DNA of 64,000 nucleotides from Enhygromyxa salina (GCF_000737335.2 NZ_JMCC02000044.1:1-64000), one strand, 5' to 3'; shown: positions 27,387 to 36,658, numbered from the stretch's first letter. Notes: generated by a model not told the origin, from the letters alone. Translations and numbers: made by a program.

Positions 27387-28963
27387 GCGGACGCGCAACC
27401 AACGACTTGGCGAGGTCGCGTCAGTGGATCTTCGCGCTCGCGCCAATGCTCGTCGTGGCGGCGCTCGTGCTGATCCCGGTCCTCGCCGACGCCCGCCCCG
27501 GCGGCGGCCAGACCTACGGCGGGGGCGGGGGCGGCAGCAGCGGAGGGGGCGGTGGTGGCAGCGGCGATGGCGAGCTGTTTGGCCTGCTGCTGTGGATCGC
27601 CCTCGAGCACCCCGCGATCGGGGTCCCACTGCTGCTGATCGCCGGGGTCGTCTACGTCGTGTCCAAGCGCGGCGCCGGCCAGGACTGGGACAGCGGCGGT
27701 GGCCTCGGCTTCGATCCCGGCCCTCGCCAGCGCGCACCCCAGGCCAAGCTCGCGGATCTGCGCCAGGTCGATCCCGACTTCTCCACGATCTTGTTCGAAG
27801 ACTTCGTGTATCGGCTCTACGCCAGCGCCCACGAAGCACGCGGCGCGCCAGCCAAGCTGGCTGAGCTCGCGCCCTACCTCGAGCAGCGCGTGCGTGACGG
27901 CCTCGTCCAGCGCCAGCCCAGCGGCGTGCCGATCAGCAACGTGGTCGTGGGGGCGATGCGCGTGCTCCGGGTCCAGCTGCCGAGCTGGGACCAGGCGGCG
28001 GACGACGGATCTCCGCACGGCCAGCGCCGCAACCCTGCAACCGACGAGCCCGAGTCCGAGGTCGAGCTCGAGTTCGAGGCCAACGTGACGGCTGGCGGCG
28101 CGGGCTCGCCCGCCCAAGGCTTCTACCTGTGGGAGCGGTGGGTGCTGCGGCGCCCGATCTCTGTCACCACCCCCGATCCTCAGCGGGCCCGCAGCCTCGC
28201 GTGCCCCAACTGCGGCGCCCCGTTTCGCACCGCCGACATGCAGCGCTGCGAGTACTGCCAAGAGGTCGTGACCGACGGCCGGTTCGACTGGCGGGTCATC
28301 GCGATCCAAGAGCTCCGCGCCCAGCCCAAGCCGCCCGCGCTAACCAGCGAGATCGGCGAGGCCGGCACCAACCTGCCCACGATCTACGATCCGCACCTGC
28401 ATCAGGCCTGGACCTCGCTCGCCACCGCCGATCCTGCGCTGGTCCCCGGCGCGATCGAGCAGCGCGTTCAGCTGATCTACCGCGAGCTCAACACCGCCTG
28501 GACCGCCCGTGACCTTCGCTCGGCGCGGGGCTTCTTGTCCGACGGCATGGCCGACTACCTGCGCTACTGGGTCGAGGCCTACAAGCGCGAGGGGCTGATC
28601 AACAAGCTCGAGCAGATGCGCGTGACAGGCATCCAGCTGGTCAAGATCACCCGCGACCGTTGGTACGACGCCGCGACCTTCCGCGTGTTTGCGACCGGCC
28701 GCGACTACACCGTGCGCGACACCGACGGCCAGCACGTCAGCGGCAACCCCCGCCGCGACCGGGCCTACAGCGAGTACTGGACCTTGATCCGCGGAACTGG
28801 CGTTCAAGGGGCGCCCCGCGATGATCGAGGCTGCCCCAACTGCGGCGCCCCGCTGGCGATCTCGATGGGGGGCACCTGCGAGCACTGCAGCGCCCACGTC
28901 AGCTCCGGCGAGTTCGACTGGGTGCTCAGCAAGATCGAGCAAGACGAGGTCTACGGCGGATGA
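27383..28963 (+). CDS. Tim44-like protein with two zinc ribbons
   Basis: The 526-residue protein has a signal/anchor near residues 16-36, a Gly/Ser-rich stretch (40-63), a membrane segment (about 66-95) and two Tim44-like domains (about 130-260 and 340-470). Each is followed by a zinc ribbon: CPNCGAP...CEYC at Cys274, 277, 289 and 292, and CPNCGAP...CEHC at Cys484, 487, 499 and 502. Each ribbon is followed by a similar FDWxxxxIxxxE phrase, so the protein is an internal duplication. Tim44-like domains bind membranes or partner proteins. The gene overlaps both neighbours by four bases, so it likely works with the TPM protein at the inner membrane. Confidence 0.75.
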   Translation: MSGRATNDLARSRQWIFALAPMLVVAALVLIPVLADARPGGGQTYGGGGGGSSGGGGGGSGDGELFGLLLWIALEHPAIGVPLLLIAGVVYVVSKRGAGQDWDSGGGLGFDPGPRQRAPQAKLADLRQVDPDFSTILFEDFVYRLYASAHEARGAPAKLAELAPYLEQRVRDGLVQRQPSGVPISNVVVGAMRVLRVQLPSWDQAADDGSPHGQRRNPATDEPESEVELEFEANVTAGGAGSPAQGFYLWERWVLRRPISVTTPDPQRARSLACPNCGAPFRTADMQRCEYCQEVVTDGRFDWRVIAIQELRAQPKPPALTSEIGEAGTNLPTIYDPHLHQAWTSLATADPALVPGAIEQRVQLIYRELNTAWTARDLRSARGFLSDGMADYLRYWVEAYKREGLINKLEQMRVTGIQLVKITRDRWYDAATFRVFATGRDYTVRDTDGQHVSGNPRRDRAYSEYWTLIRGTGVQGAPRDDRGCPNCGAPLAISMGGTCEHCSAHVSSGEFDWVLSKIEQDEVYGG

Positions 28964-30069
28964 CGAGCGCGCGCGTCGCTGCGGCCCTGGCGATCTTCTG
29001 CGTCGCGCTGGGCTGCGAGTTTCAGATCCCCGCGGCGACGTACATCCACCAGACCGCCCTGATCTCGGTTCAGGCCGAGGTCGTCGAGCTTGGCCCGCTC
29101 AACCCCGCGCGGGTCGGGCTGCCAAGCGACGCGCCGATCGCCGAGCCGATGCCCCACGATCGCTTCAGCTTCGAGGCGGTCGTCGTCGATCCAGACGGCA
29201 ACCAGCTGCCCGCCAGCGAGATCGAGAGCATCTGGTTTCAGTGCGGCGTGTTCGGCTGCGAGATCAACGGCAACCTCGACGGCGCCCCGCTGCCCCAGTA
29301 CCAGCGCCGCTGCGATGAGATCGAGCCCGACGAGTCGATCGAGCAGGGCCCGCTGAGCATGGATGATCGCTGCCGGATCGGCGAAGGCGACGGGCGCTTC
29401 GAGTTCGTGGTCCCCGAGCTCGGCCCCATGATGGCCGACAACCGCGTGGCCAACTACTACGGCGTGATCGCGTGGAACGGGCGCAGCGCCGAAGACTGCT
29501 GGGACGCCCGGGTCGCCCTCGATGGGTTGTTCGACAACTGCGGCTTCATCATCCGCAGCGTCAAGGTTGGCCCGAGCTGGTGGATGTTGGCCTACGCCAG
29601 CGAGGTCTTGGGCATCGAGACGCAGATCCCGGTCTGGCAGATCCCGTTTGCGGTCTACGGCCAGGCCGCCAACCGCACGCCCTCGCCGACCGTCGAGGTG
29701 CGGATCGACGGCGCGATCGCGGGCAGCTACCCGGACGTGGCCAGCTTCAGCGTCGCGCCGGGCTCGACGATCGCGCTCGAGGTCAGCTACGACGAGTACG
29801 AGCAGTTCGGCCAGACCTACTTTCGCGCCAACCTCGACGCGGAGAACCAAAAATTTTGGTTCGAGCCCGCCGTGGAGCTGCTGGTCGCGGTTCCGCACAC
29901 GACCAACGCGATCCACTCGACCGCGGACATCGACGCGGATCTGCTGGTGCCGCTCGACTTCGTGGTCGACGAGCTCGCCAAGCCTGGGCGCTCGACGATC
30001 TTCTTGGTCCACAACGATGATCGCTATGGCGAGGGGGTGGTCCGGCTCGACTTCGAGGTGCAGCCTTGA
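28960..30069 (+). CDS. Lipoprotein of unknown function
   Basis: A 369-residue predicted lipoprotein: MTSARVAAALAIFCVALGC with a lipobox at Cys19, then an all-beta-looking extracytoplasmic domain with many Asp/Glu and several cysteine pairs (CGVFGC, CDE, CWD, NCGF). No family is recognised. The start overlaps the stop of the Tim44-like gene (ATGA) and its own stop overlaps the TTG of the TonB-dependent receptor gene, so it is translated together with both. A surface or periplasmic partner of the receptor is a reasonable guess. Confidence 0.7.
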   Translation: MTSARVAAALAIFCVALGCEFQIPAATYIHQTALISVQAEVVELGPLNPARVGLPSDAPIAEPMPHDRFSFEAVVVDPDGNQLPASEIESIWFQCGVFGCEINGNLDGAPLPQYQRRCDEIEPDESIEQGPLSMDDRCRIGEGDGRFEFVVPELGPMMADNRVANYYGVIAWNGRSAEDCWDARVALDGLFDNCGFIIRSVKVGPSWWMLAYASEVLGIETQIPVWQIPFAVYGQAANRTPSPTVEVRIDGAIAGSYPDVASFSVAPGSTIALEVSYDEYEQFGQTYFRANLDAENQKFWFEPAVELLVAVPHTTNAIHSTADIDADLLVPLDFVVDELAKPGRSTIFLVHNDDRYGEGVVRLDFEVQP

Positions 30070-32483
30070 GGCGCGCGCGGTGGGTCGGCGCGTGCTGTGG
30101 CTTGCTGACCGTGCTCGTGTCGGGGGTGGCGTGGCCAGCTCCGCCCGCGCCGCCAAGTCCGGACGCCCAGCGGGCGGCGCCAGAGCGGGTCACCGTCGAA
30201 GGTCGCGTGCTCGAGGCCGGGGGGGCCCGCGCGCCAGTGTCGGGCGCCGTCGTGATGCTCGTGGATGCGCCCGCTGGCGTCCGCCCCGGCAAGCCCGCCC
30301 GCGACCCGCTCGACCCCGAGGCCGTCACGTGGATGCTGCGGGCCGAGACCGACGCGGACGGCCTGTTTTCGATCGCCGAGGTCCCGTCTGGATCGCTGCG
30401 GGTGGTGATCGTCGCGGGCGGCTACGAGCGCCTCGAGGTCTGGGCCCAGGCGCCGTCCAAGCCCAGCCTCGAGCTGTTCGTGGAGCCCGAGCAAGACGGC
30501 GCGTACCGGACCGAGGTCGCCGTCACCCGTGAGCGGCTCGCCCCCCCGGACCACAACCTCAGCGGCGAGCAGGCCCGCCACTACGCGGGCAGCGGCGACG
30601 ATCCGCTGCTGGCGACCTTGAACTTACCTGGCGTCGCGCGGACCCCCGGCGGGTTTGGGCTGCTGTCGCTGCGCGGCGGCAACCCGACCGACACCGGCTT
30701 TTACTTGGACGGGCACCCGATCCCGCGGGCGTTTCACGTGGTCCCGATCGCCAGCGTGATCTCGCCGCCGATGACCGATCGGGTCGAGCTCAGCGCCGGC
30801 AACTATGGGCCTGGCTACGGCAGCTTCAGCGGCGGCATGGTCCACGTGTTCAGCAGAGCGGGCCGCCGTGAGGGCGTCCACGGTCAGGCTCACGTCGATC
30901 TCTTCGATCTTGGCCTGACGACTGAAGCCCCGGTTGGACCGGGCGCGATGCACTTTGGGTTTCGCCGCAGTCACATTGACGCGGTCGTGCGCGGCGCGGA
31001 GGGGGTGATCGGGCAGACCGGGATCCTGCTGCCGACCTACTGGGACTACCTGGGCCGGCTCGACATCCCGGTTCGCCCCAATCACGAGCTGACCTTGCGC
31101 GCGCTCGGGGCCGGCGATCGCCTGCGCGCGCGCGGCCCCGATCCCGTCCCCGGACAGACCCCCAACCTGTTCGACTACGGCGCGTCGTTTCACCGCTTCG
31201 ATCTCGACTACAGGGTCGACGACGGAGACTGGCGGGTGCTCGTGAGCCCCTCGATCCGGCTCGACAGCGCCCGCTTCCAGCAGGACTTCGTGATCCGGCG
31301 TGACGCCACGGTGCTCTCGGGTCGGGTCGAGGTCGAGAACGATCTGCAAGAGTGGCTGACGCTGCACCTTGGCACCGACCTGGTCTACGATCGCTGGCGT
31401 CGGCGCGAGCGGGTCGCGGCCGAGATCGGCGCCGATATCTCGGACGCCGATCAGGTCACCGTTGACGAGTCGCGCACGGGCCAGCAGGCCCGGTTTGGGA
31501 TGTGGATCGCAACCACGGCCCGCTACCGCAACTGGTCGTTCGTGCCCTCGCTGCGGCTGAACCTGTTCGCCTACGCGGGTCGGCAGCTGGTCCGCTTTGA
31601 TCCCCGCTTTGAAGTCCACGCCCAGGTCCACCCCAAGCTCGAGTGGTTCGCCAAGATCGGGATGTTCTCGATCCCGGTCGTCGCGTCCACGGGGGGCGCC
31701 AGTGCCAACTTGGTCACCCCCAACGGCAGCTTTCAGGGCGGGGTCGCCGACATTCCGCCGTACCTGCTCGCGTACTTCGATCCGCAGATCGAGGGCGAGC
31801 CACGCGATCGCTCGGCCGCGGCGACCTCTGCAGTTCAGGCCTCGACCGGCGTCGTCGCGCAGCTGGGCTGGGATCTGGATCTGCGCGGCACCCTGTTCTG
31901 GCGCGAGGTCGTCCCGACCACGATCAACATCGTGTTCCCGACCACGACCTTCGAGCAGCGGACCGCCCGTCAGCGCTCGATGGGCCTCGAGCTGATGCTG
32001 CGCCGCGCGCTGGGGCCCAAGCTCGACGGCTGGATTGGCTACACCTTGCTGTGGGCCAGGGTCCAGCGCGACGGCCAAGACTGGATCCCCGCGCAGTTCG
32101 ACCAGCGCCACAGCCTGGTGCTGTTGCTCAGCGCCGCGCTGCCCCGCAACTTTCGGTTTGGCGGTCGGTTCCGGCTGGTCTCGGGCAACCCCGAGAACAC
32201 CGTGCTCGGCGGCGAGGCGTCCAACTCGATCGTGGGCTGGTTCTACCGACCGATCCGCGGCGTCCGTGGCACGACCTACCAGCCCGCGTTTCACCAGCTG
32301 GATCTGCGCATCGACAAGCGCTGGGTGCTGCGCCGGACCTCGGTCACCGCCTACCTCGACGTGCAAAACGTCTACAACCGCCAGTACCCCGAGGTGTCGC
32401 TCTACACCCGCGATTGGTCGCAGCGAGCCTCGCTGATCGGTCTGCCGATCTATCCCAGCCTTGGCGTTCAAGTTGATTTTTGA
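30066..32483 (+). CDS. TonB-dependent outer membrane receptor with carboxypeptidase-regulatory-like N-domain
   Basis: The 805-residue protein has a signal peptide (MRRARWVGACCGLLTVLVSG), a carboxypeptidase-regulatory-like beta domain (about residues 42-140), a TonB plug with LRGGNPTDTGFYLDGHPI, and a long beta-barrel ending in LGVQVDF with the C-terminal Phe expected of outer membrane barrels. It should import an unidentified ligand, or act in export or sensing. The start is TTG at 30066, overlapping the stop of the lipoprotein gene (TTGA). Its 3' end overlaps the convergent transporter gene by 16 bp. Confidence 0.85.
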   Translation: MRRARWVGACCGLLTVLVSGVAWPAPPAPPSPDAQRAAPERVTVEGRVLEAGGARAPVSGAVVMLVDAPAGVRPGKPARDPLDPEAVTWMLRAETDADGLFSIAEVPSGSLRVVIVAGGYERLEVWAQAPSKPSLELFVEPEQDGAYRTEVAVTRERLAPPDHNLSGEQARHYAGSGDDPLLATLNLPGVARTPGGFGLLSLRGGNPTDTGFYLDGHPIPRAFHVVPIASVISPPMTDRVELSAGNYGPGYGSFSGGMVHVFSRAGRREGVHGQAHVDLFDLGLTTEAPVGPGAMHFGFRRSHIDAVVRGAEGVIGQTGILLPTYWDYLGRLDIPVRPNHELTLRALGAGDRLRARGPDPVPGQTPNLFDYGASFHRFDLDYRVDDGDWRVLVSPSIRLDSARFQQDFVIRRDATVLSGRVEVENDLQEWLTLHLGTDLVYDRWRRRERVAAEIGADISDADQVTVDESRTGQQARFGMWIATTARYRNWSFVPSLRLNLFAYAGRQLVRFDPRFEVHAQVHPKLEWFAKIGMFSIPVVASTGGASANLVTPNGSFQGGVADIPPYLLAYFDPQIEGEPRDRSAAATSAVQASTGVVAQLGWDLDLRGTLFWREVVPTTINIVFPTTTFEQRTARQRSMGLELMLRRALGPKLDGWIGYTLLWARVQRDGQDWIPAQFDQRHSLVLLLSAALPRNFRFGGRFRLVSGNPENTVLGGEASNSIVGWFYRPIRGVRGTTYQPAFHQLDLRIDKRWVLRRTSVTAYLDVQNVYNRQYPEVSLYTRDWSQRASLIGLPIYPSLGVQVDF

Positions 32484-33739
32484 TCCCGGCCCAGCAGCGC
32501 GCCGACGCCCGCCCACAACCCAGCGACCGGCGCCATCACCAGCGCGATGCCACCCAGGCCCAAGCCCAGCGCCTTGATCCCGGTGAACGCCCAGCCGGTC
32601 AGCGCGTCGCCGCCTCGGTACACGACCGTGTCGATCAGGCTCTTGGCTTTGTAGCGCTGCGATCGATCGACCATGGTGTACAGCACCTCGCGGGCCGGTC
32701 GAGACACCGCGTAGCTGGCCACCCGCCGCAGGATCTGAAGCCCCAGCAGCACCAGCAAGACCGGGGCGATCGCCAGGCACGCAAACCCGAGCGCGCACAG
32801 CAGCGGCAGCGTGGCCAGCGACCAGCTCAGCCCGATGCGCTGGATCAGTCGCCCGGTGAGCAGGGCTTGGATCGCCAGGGTCAGCGCGTTGACGCTCAGA
32901 TCCACGCCCGCGAACACGGCGGTGCGGGTGCCCTCGTCGGTGAAGCTCACCGCGACGATCTGCGCCTGCATGAAGTACAGCACCGTCGAGCTCATCGTCA
33001 GCAGCAGCACGTACGCGCAGATCCCCAGCAGCAAGGGCGATCGCAAGAGCTCGGGGATCGCCGCGAACGCCCGGCCGCCGATCGGGTCATCGGGCACCGG
33101 GTCATCGGGCACCGGGCTGGCCGGAGCTTCGCTTGGCTCCCGGCCCATGCGCCGCATCGCGACCAGCGACAGCTCCAGCAACAACGCGGCGATCAACGGG
33201 AGCCAGCTGGGGCTGACCCACAGCGCCACCGCGCCGCCGATCGCTGGCCCGGCGATCGCCCCGATCGATCCGCCCACGCCGATCAGCCCGAACAGCCGCC
33301 GGGCGTCCTGGCCCGAGAACAGATCCGCGAGCACCGACCAGAACAGCGAGATCACGAACAGGTTGAACACGCTGGTCCACACGAAGAACACCCGCGCGGT
33401 CCAGGTCGCCACCGCATCGCTCTCGCCACCCACGAGTCCGTGCATGACCACGAAGAACCCGAGCAGGTTGAGGGCGAAGAAGCGGTGCACCACCGGGACC
33501 AGCCGCGCGCGACCGCAGCGGGCCACGGCCAGCCCGTAGATCGGGACGGCGGCGAGCATGACCAAGAAGGTCGCCGTGAACAGCCAGTGCAGATCATTGA
33601 CGCCGCCGGCCACCGCCATCGAGTCTCGCAGCGGACGCAGGGCCCCGTTGGCCGTCATCAGCGCGCAAAACCAGGCTCCCGCGGCCAGCACCTTGGCGCC
33701 CTCGCCGGGTCGGAGGTCAGCGATCCGTTGCAGCAGCAC
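32468..33739 (-). CDS. MFS/ATP-ADP-translocase-like carrier
   Basis: A 423-residue membrane protein with about 12 hydrophobic segments in two halves split by a polar loop rich in Pro and Asp (repeated PDDP). The opening LLQRIADLRPGEGAKVLAAG and ALRPLRDSMA and the DRSQRYKAKSLIDTVVYRGG-type segment near the C-terminus are typical of the ATP/ADP-translocase-like branch of the major facilitator fold. The substrate is unknown. The GTG at 33739 gives a family-like N-terminus; the frame is open much further up (34171), but that part is antisense to the epimerase gene. It converges on the TonB-receptor gene with a 16-bp overlap. Confidence 0.78.
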   Translation of the reverse strand: MLLQRIADLRPGEGAKVLAAGAWFCALMTANGALRPLRDSMAVAGGVNDLHWLFTATFLVMLAAVPIYGLAVARCGRARLVPVVHRFFALNLLGFFVVMHGLVGGESDAVATWTARVFFVWTSVFNLFVISLFWSVLADLFSGQDARRLFGLIGVGGSIGAIAGPAIGGAVALWVSPSWLPLIAALLLELSLVAMRRMGREPSEAPASPVPDDPVPDDPIGGRAFAAIPELLRSPLLLGICAYVLLLTMSSTVLYFMQAQIVAVSFTDEGTRTAVFAGVDLSVNALTLAIQALLTGRLIQRIGLSWSLATLPLLCALGFACLAIAPVLLVLLGLQILRRVASYAVSRPAREVLYTMVDRSQRYKAKSLIDTVVYRGGDALTGWAFTGIKALGLGLGGIALVMAPVAGLWAGVGALLGRDQKST

Positions 33740-33821
33740 GATCGCTCGGACCCAGCCAAGGCCCCGCGAGCTTCGGCGCTGCCCACGAAACTTGCTTCGG
33801 GCGGAGTGGGTCCACCGGGTT

Positions 33822-34973
33822 GTGACCTGGTCTCGCCGAAGCATGTTGGTGTCGCTGGCCTCGCTCGGGCTGGTGGGGGTGGGTGGGTGCGAGCAGCCTG
33901 GCCCCAGCGCCCAGCCCACAGATCCCAAGCCCCCAGATCCCAAGCAAGCCAGCAAGGCCACCCCGCTGTCGATCTTGGTCCTTGGCGGCACCGGCTTCCT
34001 GGGTCCGCACTTCGTCGACCGGGCGCTCGCGCGGGGCCACAGCGTGACGCTGTTCAACCGGGGCAAGACCAACCCGCACCTGTACCCGGAGCTCGAGCAG
34101 CTGCGAGGTGATCGCCGCGAGGGGGATCTGAGCGCGCTCGAGGGCCGCCGCTTCGACGCCGTGATCGACACCTCCGGCTACCTGCCCGCCGAGGTCACCG
34201 CCACTGCTTCGCTGCTAGCGAGCAGCGGCCACTACCTGTTCATCTCCAGCGTCTCGGTCTACCGCGATCAGCACCGGGCCAACCTCGCCGAGACCGACCC
34301 GCTCGCACCCCACCCCGAGCCCGGCAACGACAAGCTCCCGGACTTCTACGGCCCCCTCAAGGCCCTGTGCGAGCAGGCGGCCGAAGCCGCGATGCCCGGC
34401 AAGACCACCGTCATTCGGCCAGGGTTGATCGTCGGCCCGGGCGATCCGACGGATCGCTTCACCTACTGGCCCGTCCGGCTCGCCCGCGGTGGCGAGATGA
34501 TCGCCCCTGGGGATCCAGACGACCCGGTCCAGCTGATCGACGCCCGCGACCTGGCCGCGTTCATGCTCGCGTGTGTCGAGCGTCGCCTGTTCAACACCTA
34601 CAACGCGGTTGGCCCAGCCAAGCGACTCAGCGTCCAGGCCATGCTCAGCGCCGGGATCACGGCGCTCGCCGCCACCGCCAGCTTGACGTGGATCCCCGCT
34701 GACTTCCTTGCCACCCACGAGGTGCGCCCGTGGACGGACATGCCCGTGTGGGTCCCCCCAACCGACCCTGAATTCGGCGGCCTCGGCAGCGTCAACGGCT
34801 CCGCCGCCGTGGCCGACGGCCTGAGCTTTCGCCCGCTCGAACAGACGATGACCGACACCCTGGTTTACTGGAACGAGCTCCCCGCAGACCGCCGCGCGGA
34901 GCCCTATGCCGGCCTCGCGGCCGAGCGCGAAGCCGAGGTCCTCGCCGCCTGGCACGAAAGGCTGAGTGGCTAG
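33822..34973 (+). CDS. Probable Tat-exported NAD-dependent epimerase/dehydratase lipoprotein
   Basis: Residues from about 45 on are a short-chain (extended SDR) protein: ILVLGGTGFLGPHFVDRAL is the NAD-binding Rossmann motif GxxGxxG, and VYRDQH plus FYGPLKALCE contain the usual Tyr-xxx-Lys site (Tyr-Gly-Pro-Leu-Lys). The frame before the ATG at 33843 encodes TWSRRSMLVSLASLGLVG and then a lipobox VGGC. Starting at GTG 33822 therefore gives a twin-arginine signal with a lipoprotein Cys; at ATG 33843 the two arginines are lost. A folded NAD-binding enzyme would need Tat export, which supports the longer form. It is divergent from the carrier gene, 82 bp apart. Substrate unknown. Confidence 0.78.
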   Translation: MTWSRRSMLVSLASLGLVGVGGCEQPGPSAQPTDPKPPDPKQASKATPLSILVLGGTGFLGPHFVDRALARGHSVTLFNRGKTNPHLYPELEQLRGDRREGDLSALEGRRFDAVIDTSGYLPAEVTATASLLASSGHYLFISSVSVYRDQHRANLAETDPLAPHPEPGNDKLPDFYGPLKALCEQAAEAAMPGKTTVIRPGLIVGPGDPTDRFTYWPVRLARGGEMIAPGDPDDPVQLIDARDLAAFMLACVERRLFNTYNAVGPAKRLSVQAMLSAGITALAATASLTWIPADFLATHEVRPWTDMPVWVPPTDPEFGGLGSVNGSAAVADGLSFRPLEQTMTDTLVYWNELPADRRAEPYAGLAAEREAEVLAAWHERLSG

Positions 34974-34991
34974 TGAGGCTTGGGTGCGGGG

Positions 34992-35210
34992 GTCGATGTG
35001 ATGATGGGCAGCGCGCACGACCCGTGAGGGTCCCTCCGGGCACGGAGGGCTCAAGACGCTAATTTGCGTTGTCATGGATCGCTGTCGAGGAGGTTGGGCT
35101 GTGGCTTCGGTGATGCACTCGCAACGCCCTCTTATTGTGCCCGGAGAGACCCTCACGGGTCTTCTGTGCGCTTCTCGTCGTTCGAGACGGCAGCTACGCG
35201 CTCGGGATCG
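34992..35210 (+). repeat. Left arm of a ~220-bp inverted repeat with a MITE-like module
   Basis: This arm is about 90 percent identical to the reverse complement of 35403-35622. Inside it a 143-bp module (35019-35161) is bounded by inverted termini whose outer part is GACCCGTGAGGGTC and extends to CTCCGGGCA. The interior (AAGACGCTAATTTGCGTTGT, then a Gly/Trp-rich looking stretch) carries no plausible protein. The region 34974-35686 has no gene. Confidence 0.85.
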
Positions 35211-35402
35211 GGCAGTTCTTGGTCAACCACCGCTCCACTCGAGCGGGCGAGTTTCCACGCCTGCCGGCATTCGGAAATCCCATCGGCGCTCGGACGCGCG
35301 CTGTCGCTGCACCTGCTCGACCACTCGAGAGCGTTCGATCGGCCACCGCAAGCATCGAGTGGAACCAACGCAACCAACATTGTTGGACCCCAAGACGTCC
35401 CT

Positions 35403-35622
35403 CGATCCCGAGCGCGTAGCCGCCGTTTCGAGCAACGAGAAGCGCACAAGAGACCCGTGAGGGTCTCTCCGGGCACAATAAGAGGGCGTTGCGAGTGCGC
35501 CACCGAAGCCACAGCCCGACCTCGCCAACAGCGATCCATGACAACGCAAATTAGCGTCTTGAGCCCTCCGTGCCCGGAGGGACCCTCACGGGTCGTGCGC
35601 GCTGCCCGATCAGCACGTCGAA
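35403..35622 (-). repeat. Right arm of the ~220-bp inverted repeat with a second MITE-like module
   Basis: This is the inverted partner of 34992-35210, with the second 143-bp module at 35452-35594, again bounded by GACCCGTGAGGGTC termini. The two arms enclose a 192-bp unique centre (35211-35402). The transcript could fold into one very long hairpin, or each module into its own. Remaining bases to 35686 show nothing recognisable. Confidence 0.85.
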
Positions 35623-35686
35623 CCCCGCAGACCCCAAAAGCACACTCGGCCCCCGACTCGTGCGGCCTCTGTCGCTCACCATAGGG

Positions 35687-36658
35687 CTAGGGCTCGAGGA
35701 GTTGATCGAGCCAGCCCGCGAAGGCCTCTGTCGCGACAAACTCCTGGGCCTGCTCGCTCAAGGCCCGCTGCAGCGTGGGCCGCCAAGCCGCCTCGAGCCC
35801 CGAGCCATCCAGAAATTCCCGCGCGCTGACGTGCCCGTGCTCGCGGATCAGCTCCGTCAAGATCTCCGCGACCTGATCCCCAAGCCCCCGCCACGCCGCC
35901 AGCGCTTGCAAGATCGCCGCGACGTCGGCCGCGAACGCCTTGGGCGGATACTTGTGGCGCTCTGCGATCAGCTTGTCGATCGGCAGCCCGAGCAGCGCAT
36001 GCAGCACGTCGATCCGCCAGCTGACAAACTCGGGCACGAACGCCTCGGAGCTGACCCGCTCGACCATCATGTCGATCGTCACCCCAAGGATGTCATCGAC
36101 GAAGCTCTGGACCTTGGGCTCGAGCTGCCGCTCGAGCTCGCCGCCAACCGCCGAGGCCACGCCCTTCGCAACCCCTGCCAGCCGCGACGCCAACCCGCCA
36201 CCGGGGAGCTTCGACACCGCCGACGTGTCCGGCATGATCGAGCGCATCCGGTTGCCAAACTCCAGCAGGTTGGCCTGCAGGATCTCGCGCATGATCATGC
36301 GCATCGAGGGGTGGTCGAGCAGCGTGCGGGCCAGCTCGCGATCGGGCTGGTAAGGCCGCCCCAACGCCTGCTCGAGCGGGCCCAGCAAGGTCACTGGCAG
36401 CTTGTCGCCAAGCGCACCCTCGAGCCCGTCGACCCGGGCCAGGGCCTGCTCGACGCGGGTCTCGACCCAGCGCTCGAACTCCTGCGAGCGAGCGGAGGCG
36501 CGGATCCCATCGCTGATCGCCTTGGCCAGCCACTGGTGGTCGATCAGCTCCGCGATTGGCCGGGCGAGCACGTGGTCGAGGCCCAGCTCGATCAGGGCGT
36601 CGACGCGCTGCGGCTCCTCGCGCAGGCGGGCCAGGACTTGCTGGCTTGACGCGCTCAT
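35687..36658 (-). CDS. Alpha-helical protein of unknown function
   Basis: The 323-residue protein starts MSASSQQVLARLREEPQRVD and is rich in Ala, Leu, Glu and Arg, without signal peptide or clear membrane segment. A short Gly-rich segment (LPGGGLASRLAGVAKGVAS) near residue 165 could associate with membranes. It appears to be a conserved myxobacterial type of soluble helical protein; no family name can be given. The start at 36658 overlaps the pssA stop (ATGA), so it is coupled to phosphatidylserine synthase. A longer frame up to 37330 is antisense-free but lies inside pssA in another frame and is ignored. Confidence 0.65.
   Translation of the reverse strand: MSASSQQVLARLREEPQRVDALIELGLDHVLARPIAELIDHQWLAKAISDGIRASARSQEFERWVETRVEQALARVDGLEGALGDKLPVTLLGPLEQALGRPYQPDRELARTLLDHPSMRMIMREILQANLLEFGNRMRSIMPDTSAVSKLPGGGLASRLAGVAKGVASAVGGELERQLEPKVQSFVDDILGVTIDMMVERVSSEAFVPEFVSWRIDVLHALLGLPIDKLIAERHKYPPKAFAADVAAILQALAAWRGLGDQVAEILTELIREHGHVSAREFLDGSGLEAAWRPTLQRALSEQAQEFVATEAFAGWLDQLLEP

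Noticed and set aside
30624..32798. A 724-codon minus-strand frame
   Set aside because: It is antisense to the TonB-dependent receptor and lacks any recognisable domain.
32480..34111. A 543-codon plus-strand frame rich in Gln, Arg and His
   Set aside because: It is antisense to the ATP/ADP-translocase-like gene; the Gln/His-rich composition is typical of shadow frames.
35064..35739. Several open frames on both strands across the inverted repeat
   Set aside because: They read the repeat arms and its mirror image; no ribosome binding site or family resemblance was seen.
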